Translations under genes and position numbers: made by a program
Notes under the pieces: model-generated
Database searches by the model: none
What the model was told of the DNA's origin: nothing
The model's input: the letters and a program-made list of their open reading frames with translations, nothing else
In this document: piece by piece, positions 47,685 through 56,600 of the stretch
Numbering within the stretch: the stretch's first letter is position 1
Layout of the letters: each line of letters begins with the position of its first letter
DNA from: Zantedeschia hybrid cultivar
Taxonomy: Eukaryota > Streptophyta > Magnoliopsida > Alismatales > Araceae
Assembly: GCA_030544215.1 (NCBI GenBank)
Contig: JARZZO010000011.1
Location: 14,990,001 to 15,054,000 of the forward strand
Length of the DNA: 64,000 bases
Direction: 5' to 3'

Positions 47685-50600
47685 TTGTAACACAAGCTGT
47701 TGACGGAGACTACCCTTTGTCTAGATGAATTCCACTGTTTAACCCTGTTAGGACAGTATCGAAGGTAAGTCTTATCACAGTACTGATGGTATTGTAATAA
47801 ATATTGGCGTTCACTTCCAAGTAGGGCTGCAAATGGGGAGGAAACCGAAACATAAGCACCAGTTTCAATTTCAGATTCCGATAGTAAAATCATTTTTTCT
47901 GATTCTGATATAATCGAAGAATGCATTTCCATTTTCGGTCTGTTTCCAATTCCGATACTGGAAATGGATATAGTTTCAGCAAATCATGTTTCTGATTCCA
48001 ATTCTGATATAATCGGAGAATGGCATTCCTGTTTTTGTTTTGTTTCTGATTCCAATATTGAAAATGGAAATAGTTTCTGAAAATTATGGGAAACAACTTA
48101 ATGTGTCCTTAATTCTCATCCTCTTCATTATATGTATCTAACTAGGGTTATTAGATGAAAATATATCCAATGCTTGATAAAACTTATATATGTCATAATT
48201 AATGTTTAGAAATTTTAAGATTTAATGAAGTTGAAAATTGGAATTAAGATACGGACATAACAGTTTCCATCTCTGATCCCAATGACTTATCAGAAATTTC
48301 TGATTCTGAAACTGGTCATCACTGGATAGAATTCTTTTCTATCCAAATCTGCTTTTTAAAATTGATAACAGGTTAGAAAGTCGGATAATTGGGTTTCCAT
48401 TTACACCCCTACTTCCAAAGCTGTTATACGATTGTCTATTTTTGTCCAGGTGACTCGGCTCAGAAATTGCAGCTTCCAACCCATAGGTTAAACAGTCGGA
48501 AGATTGTGACCTATTATCCACATTTCAAATCCTTATTAGCCCTCTATGTGCCCTGGTTGCAACTGGACGAACTATAAGTTGTGAAATTTTCTTACAACTA
48601 AATGCTTTTCCTGACTTAGTTTATATTTTTCATGCATTCCTTAAGATTTGGTTTATAATTCATCCATATTGCAATTCTTTTTTTTAACCTTCTGTCATTT
48701 TGTGTATGTTTTTGGAAGATAACCAGCAACTGCTTCTTGGCTTTTCTCCCTCATTTTTTTTAAGTTCATTCTGAACCATCAATCCACTGATTTTCATTGA
48801 TGTTTGAAAGGTAATTGCAACCTTCAGGTGACTTTTGGGTGACTGTTGGGTTATAAATTCCTCTTAGAATCAGCATGTATTTTGGAGTGAGGGCAAGAAA
48901 GTTACATGCTTATTTCGGGGTAGGAAATGTGGTTAGCTTGTAGCAAGCTATTCTTATTGACTGGAATTTGCGGTGCATCTGATATGGCAATATTTTGTTT
49001 GATTGTCACATCTTCTGAGGTTATCTCATTGTGGCCTTATCTAATTATGATTGATTTTTTTGTAAAAATTTCAGAATTAGAGCAAGCAGCTGCATTGAAA
49101 TATCTTCATGGATGGCTTCAAAATCATCCCAAGTATGGGAGTCTTACCTCTCCAGGGCAGATGGAATCTCTGTATTTTCCTGATGTAAGTTTTTCTTGTC
49201 TGTCAACTAATTGTTTTTCTTGCTTCTGTTGTTTGGTCATCAGCAAGCCAAAACTGCTATTATTCGTCAAGTAATCCCCCTCTCCCAAACTTGATTCTTA
49301 ACCCCATCTTTTTTAGAACTCTCTTGATGTATCTAATGCTTTGAGCTCAAATCTGGTTTGTTACTAGCTATTGAAGGTTTTCAGACAAATTGATTGAGAA
49401 CTATGGACATTTCCCTTATCACAAAGCATTGGCCGGTCAATTTACCTTTTTTAAGGTGGAAAAGACTGCATTTCATTAGTGACAAAAGGGTGACTAGCAA
49501 GTGTAAACAAAAACAAAAGTTAATGAGCTATCTTTCTTTTCTTTTCTTTTTTTTGAAAGTGAAGTCAATGAGTTTTTGTTGCCCCAAAAAGGTACAAATT
49601 TTGCATGTTCAAACAAGATAGTTTATTCTTGCTTTCAAAGTAAAGTTGGGAGAGAGGATTTTGAGAGAAATCTTCCTTGTCAGGTCGCCAGGTTGTTCAA
49701 TGAAGCTGCTCAGATGTCACCAGAGGATGCTGATATCCACATCGTACTTGGAGTTCTCTATAATCTATCAAGGGAGTATGACAAGGCTATAACTTCTTTT
49801 AAAACGGCGTTGAAGCTGAAGCCACGTGATTATTCTCTCTGGAACAAACTTGGGGCAACGCAAGCAAACAGTGTTCAGAGTGCAGATGCAATATTAGCAT
49901 ATCAACAGGTCTGGTAATCCATTTATTGTTTTGAGTTCGATAAAAACAAACTTTAGTTCAAGATGAATTGTTATATATTTAATGCTTAATCTTTATTTCC
50001 TAGCTCTAGCCTTTCTGGGAACCCTATGCTTTTGATTAACATTTGGTGCTTTCAATGCTATGAATCTTCAATTTGTTTTACTCAAATTTATAGAAAATTC
50101 TAAGCTTATTGAACAATACACTTATGTCGTTATTATGTTACAAAACTTAATTGTCATGTTCTAGTTTCTTCATATTCTGCTTCCTTGCATCAATCTGTTT
50201 TGTGTTGTTTTTTTTCTTTCCCTGAAACATGGATGCCACATGGTATATAAAGTAGAAAAGATGTGGGTGTACAAGAGAAAAGGCAAAAACCCTTATAAAA
50301 CCCTCTATAAAAAGGGTACCGAAATGGTGCAAGCCTCAGGTATCCCCCAAAGGAACAAAAAAAGGATGATATATTCACATCCTCATTACAGAAGGCCAAA
50401 ACCCACTCCCTCACTGACTGGCTCACGAAAGTACAAAGTTTCTCTGGTGTTGCAGCTTCCTTGCAAAAAAAAAATCCTTCTATTTCGCTCACCTCGAATG
50501 GCCCAAAAGTTAGCATGCAGGATCAACCATCAAGACCTTTTTTATAGAAAGGGAGTGATGGAGACCTCATGTACAACCGGGAGTTCTTCCAAGGATTCAA

Positions 50601-53600
50601 GAAGATCAGGCAGATCAACTATGCAGATGTTTCACTGAAGTAGTCAAAGAGGCTGTTTTTAGTATGGATGTAAACAAGTACTCAGGGCCAGATGGGTTCT
50701 TTTTGGGGTTTTATCAATTCTTTTGGGATGTTATTAAAGAAGACCTGATGAGAGTCATGATAGAATTCCAGGATAGGCCACTGTTTGTAAAAAGGTTGAA
50801 CTCTACATACACTGCTTATTCCTAAAAAAAAGGTGCAGAACCAGTGATAGAGTATAGACCAATCAGTTTGTTGAATGGCTGCTACAAGATCATTACTAAA
50901 GTTATGGTCAACAGATTAAGAAAGGTACTGAAGGGAGTGATAAGTGCTAACCAATCGGCTTTTCTCAAAGGCAGATATATACTTTCACAACTTATCTGCC
51001 CATGAAGCCATCCATTCTCAGAAAAACAGCAAGAGAGAAGGAATTGTGGTTAAGTTAGATTTTGCCAAAGCTTATGATAGAGTAAGTTGGCAGTGCATAC
51101 ATAGGACTCTTGGTGTTATGGGCTTCAAGGAGAAGTGGATATGTTGGATCATGAGCTGCATTTCAACTCCGAAATTCTCCATCCTACTGAATGGAGAACC
51201 GTGTGGTTATTTTGGTTCTTCTAGAGGTTTGAGGCAGGGGGATCCAATCTCTCAACCCATAGCAGTACTTGAAGGGCTGGTGGATGGTTTGGCTATTGGG
51301 AGGAATGGTTTTTTACTATCACACTTGCAATTTGTTGATGACACACTATTGTTCTCCTCAGGAAAATGATAGAGAGCTGTCTAACATGAAGCATTTGCTG
51401 TTCTTAACACAAGGAATTACTTGAATGTCTATTAATTGTGATAAATTAGAAGTTGTTGGCATTAATATGTCTCAAGATAACGTGGTGAGCATTGCTGAAA
51501 GTCTCAGCTGTAAAATTTCCAACTTCCCTATTAAATATTTGGGACTTCCTCTTTCTCATGTCTAAAGTTCCATTAGAGACTGGGATGATCTCATTAAAAG
51601 ATTTGATCAGAGATTGGAAGGATGGAAAGCGAGATTTTTGTCTGCAGGTGGATGGCTGATTCTTTCTAAATCAGTTCTCTCATCTTTGGCTACTTACCAT
51701 CTCTCTATCCTTAAAATTCCAAAGAGGGTGGAAAGACTGATTGAATCCAAAAGAAGCTCTTTCTTTTGGGAAGGGAGCAAGGGAGACTGAATTGGGCTTC
51801 ATCTTGTGGCTTGGGAGAAAGTTTGTAGGGGAAAGGACCAAGGAGGAGTTGGCTTGATTCCTGTAAACACTTTCAATAAAGCCTTACTTGCTAAATGTAT
51901 ATGGAGATTGGGTGAAGAGTGGGATGGCCTTTGGGCTATGATCCTCAGAGAAAGATATTATGGTCAGGCTACAAGATGGACTATCACTCCTGATTCTCAA
52001 CACAACTTGTCTCCTATTTGGAGAAATATCATCAGGCTGTCAGATGTTGTTTACCCAGCAATCAGATATGAACTTGGGAATGGTCTTTCGATTAGATTCT
52101 GGGAGGACAGGTGGTGCTCAGAGACAACCTTTGCTCTGGAATGTCAGAATCTGTACCAAATAGCAGAGGATAAGGAGAAGCTAATTGCCACTCTATCTGC
52201 TGAGGAGGACACTTCTTGGAGATTGGAATATTAAACTAAGAAGAAATCCTACAGCTGTGGAATTGAATCAATTGGCATCACTACTGGGAAGAATTCATGG
52301 AATCCGTCCCAAACTCCCAATTATGGCGGGGAGGATGGAAGGGTCTGGACATGGTGTGTTGGTGTGTTAACGGTTGTGAATGCTTTTACTAAAGCGTTAA
52401 TAGATGATGGTACTAGAGTGTCTTGGGATCATTTAGTATGGTCCAAGAAATTACCAAATAATAACAGAGTTTTCCTGTGGAAATTAGCTTTGGGAAGATT
52501 GCCGACTACGGATAGACTGTCTATCATACTGCATGTTCAGAAGACCTCTTGTATTTTCTGTGAATGTTCCAAGAGACAGCTGATCACTTGTTCTGCCACT
52601 GTGGGATTATTAATATCCTTTGGAGATCCATTTGTGAGTCTGTGACATCTTTCTCATTCAGTGGAAGGAACCTATTCATGTGCTTGATTTCATGCAGTGG
52701 TGGGGTACCTACCATATGTCCCAGAGAGTCCAATAAGCAAATTTGGTCATTGATTCTGCCGGCCTTACTATGGGGAATATGGAATGAGAGGAATCACAGA
52801 AGAATGTCTCAGAACTTCAAAAAAGTTTATGGCATAATGAGGTACTCAATAAGATGGGTGATTGACTGGGGCAGGGCTGTGGGGATTTTGTCTGAGGAAA
52901 AGAGCTCTTTTGTTATTACAAGGATTCTTACTTGGATTAATCTGTTTCTGTGACTATGGTTTGGGTTTCCTTATTTTATTCTCTTGATAAAATAAGGTTT
53001 CTGGTTGGGTTTCTTTGCTCTGCTCTCTTATGTTTTGAGGGCTTGTTGCCTCCTTTATATTGTATTTGTTTATTGTTGTTCCTATTGCTCTATCAATGAA
53101 ATTGTGGCCTTTTGGTTCACGTTAAAAAAAAAACAAACAAATCCACAACGTCCAGACAGCCTGGTTGGAGGTGCAATGTGCCAAAAGTGTTGCCAAACCT
53201 GAGCAAAGTTGCAAGCTAGAAGCACATGATCCAGTGCTGCCTCCTCCACCCTACATAGGCAGCAAGTAGTAGGAAAACCATCTATGAAGCAGGCAATCCT
53301 ATCACAAGTGAGCAATCTGCCCCGAGATATCCTTCATGGGGGGCTTTTGAAAAAGGAAAACGTTGTCCCCCATCGGCAATCATCCTATAGGTAGACTTCA
53401 CTGAAAAGGACCCGGGTCACTGAAAAGGACCCGGGCTTCTCCCACTCTCAATGCCAAGAATCTCTAGTTGAAGGAAACTCCCATTCTGTTTTGTTTGCAA
53501 GTTGAACGCCCAGTTTTTTCCCAAAAAATAATGGGCAAAATGCTTCAGGAAATTTCCATCCACAAACACACCCTCTCCAGTCCATTGCTGAGAAAAGCAT

Positions 53601-56600
53601 GTGACTAGTACAGGCTTGATTTCCTCCTCCCCTCCCCATGCAAATCTCCAAATAATAATTTCTCGAGAAAATGTTCAAGAAGCCTGTCCTTGAGGTGTGG
53701 CTCAGAAAAGGATTTGGTCGGGGATACCCTATATGATTATAAATATAATTGGAGGATATAATCAATGAATGTTAATTCTAGTGAAATAATTTACTTGTAA
53801 CTTTTAAATATTTCTGAATTAGGAGAAGTGGCTTCTGGGAATAACAGTGGAGATACGTAAGATTACAGATATCCCAAGTGATCTACTTTTTTACTCTACC
53901 CTTTTTTTTTCTTTTGAAAGATGCATTTTTACTAAACTATAAGCTCATATTAGGTTAAGAACTTATTGATTTGCTGTTTTTCATAAAATTTTCAAAACAA
54001 ATATGTTATGCTAATGTGTAAATATGTTTTTTTAGAAGGTTGTGAACTGCACCACCCACTTTTATCAGTTCTTCTGGGACATTATCAAAGAAAATTTTAT
54101 GAAGGTGATGAGAGAGTTCCATGGTAGACCTCTGTGTATCAAAAGGCTCAACTCTACCTTCATAGTTCTTATTTCTAAAAAGGAATGGGCTGATTATGTG
54201 GCTGATTTTAGAGCCATAAGTCTTTTGAATGGATGCTACAAAATTATCACTAAGGTGCTAGCTAACCGGCTGAAGACTGTGTTAAAGGAGGTGATTAGTA
54301 CTAATCAGGCAGCATTCCTTAGGGGCAGGTACATCTTGGACAATTTTTTGTCTGCACACGAAGCCATTGTAGCTCAGAAGAATAGTAAAAAGGAGGGTGT
54401 GTTAGTTAAACTGGATTTTGAAAAGGCGTGTGATCGGGTCAGCTGGTTGTGCATTCATAAAACACTTGGTGCTATGGGATTTAGTCACAAATGGGTTGGT
54501 TGGATAATGAGCTCCATATCCACTGCTAAATTGTCCATATTGCTAAATGGACAACCATGTGGTTTCTTCAATAGTTCAAGAGGTCTGAGGCAAGGGGATC
54601 CTATGTCCCCACTGATTTTCATTCTTGTTGGGCAGATCCTTAGTTCTCTTTGGGATAGAGCAGCATCACAAGGATTGGTAGATGGATTTTCTGTGGGGAG
54701 AGATGGATTTCTATTGTCACATCTTCAGTTTGCCGATGATACGCTGTTGTTTTCCTCTGGCAATCATGTGATGATTAATAATATGAAGAGATTACTGATT
54801 CTAACCGAAGCAATCACAGGTTTGGCCATCAATTTTTGAAAATCAGAGGTGATAGGTATTAATTTGGGCGCAGACAGAACTGGGGAAATCGCTCATTCAT
54901 TTTCCTGTAAGGGGTCATCCTTCCCAATTACTTATCTAGGACTTCTCCTGCCAGATGTCCAATGTAAAGTCAGGGACTGGGATGATCTTATTATCAGATT
55001 TGAGAAGAGATTGGAAGGGTGGAAGGCCAGGTTCTTATCAGCTGGAGGTAGATGGGTACTCTCTAAATTTGTCCTCTCCTCTTTGGCTACTTATTATCTC
55101 TCCATTTTTAGAATCCTAAAAAAGGTGGAAAGAATTTTAGAAGCGAAGAGGAGTTCTTTTTTCTGGGAAGGTGGGAAGAGAGAGTCTAAAGCCTTGCATC
55201 TTGTTGCATGAGATATAGTATGCAGAAGAAAGGATCAAGGGGGGACTGGTTTGGTTAAGGTTGGCATTTTTAACCAAGCTTTATTGACAAAATGGCTGTG
55301 GAGATTGGGAGAGGAGGATGATACTTTGTGGAGTAGTATTATTAGGAGGAAGTATTACAATGGTACCTCTAGATGGAATGTGTATCCTTCCTCCTCTTCT
55401 CAGTTGTCCCCAATTTGGAGGAATATAATTAAGATGGTTGATCTATTTGCTCCGGCTATTTCTTATCAAGTGGGGGATGGATGTTTAGTTAAATTCTGGG
55501 AAGATAGGTGGGTTTTTCATCGGCCTCTGGCAATGAAGTTTACAGAATTGTATCTTATTTATGAGGACAAACAGAAATATGTGACTGAATTGTATTCACA
55601 TGGGCATTCCAATCCGTGGAATTTGACATTTAGAAAGGACTTGACAGATCAAGAATTTCAACAGTTGGTGGTTGTATTGAACATCATTCATAAGGCTGGG
55701 GTGCTTAGTAACTGTGAAGATACAAGACTGTGGGCTTGGAATTCCAAAGGAACTTTCTCGGTGAATGGTTTGTTGAGAATCATTAATGACAGTGGGTCCA
55801 GAGTCCCGTGGTTTTCTACTGTGTGGTCTAGAAATTTACCTTGTAAGATCAACTTATTTCTTTGGAAGTTGGCTTTGGGTAGGCTGCCAACGATGGACAG
55901 GTTGAGTGGATTCCTATCCTTACAAAAGCTTGATTGTTTTTTCTGTGGTAGATTTACAGAGGGTGTGAACCACTTGTTTTGCCATTGCGGTATTGTCCAC
56001 AGTTGGTGGCTGTCTTGCTGTAGGTGCCTCAACAGTACTTGGGTGGAACCGCAATCTGTGATTGACATGTTGGAAGGATGGGCTAACTTATGTCCCTTTC
56101 CATCCGAGAGGGAGCTATGGTCTATTATTCTTCCTGCATTTATGTGGGGTGTTTGGACTGAAAGGAACTTCAGAAGGTTCAGAGATGAGTTTCAAAGCTT
56201 CTACAGATTCAGGCTCAAGGTCATTAGATGGGTTTCAGAATGGGGAAGAGCTGCATCTGTTGTGGTGGATCCGAATGGTTCCGCTGTCATGTTTCGTTTG
56301 CTGCAGTGGCGGACATGTTATGGCTGATGTTGCAGGGATGTAATTAGTATTTCAGTTTTCTGGTTTTAATTACTTGATAACACCTTGGGAGGGGTGGTTT
56401 CGTGGGAGGGGCCTTATTTTTCTTTTTTTTTGTATTGGGCTTCTGTGGCATTTCAGAGTTTCTTTGGACTCTGGTGTATGGTTTGTATATATTTTTTCTT
56501 CAATGAAACTGTGATCCTTTTGATCACCTTCAAAAAAAAAAACAATGGAACTGTTTCTGATTTAGAGGAATGTTTACTTTGTTTCTGGCTTTCCTTCTGT

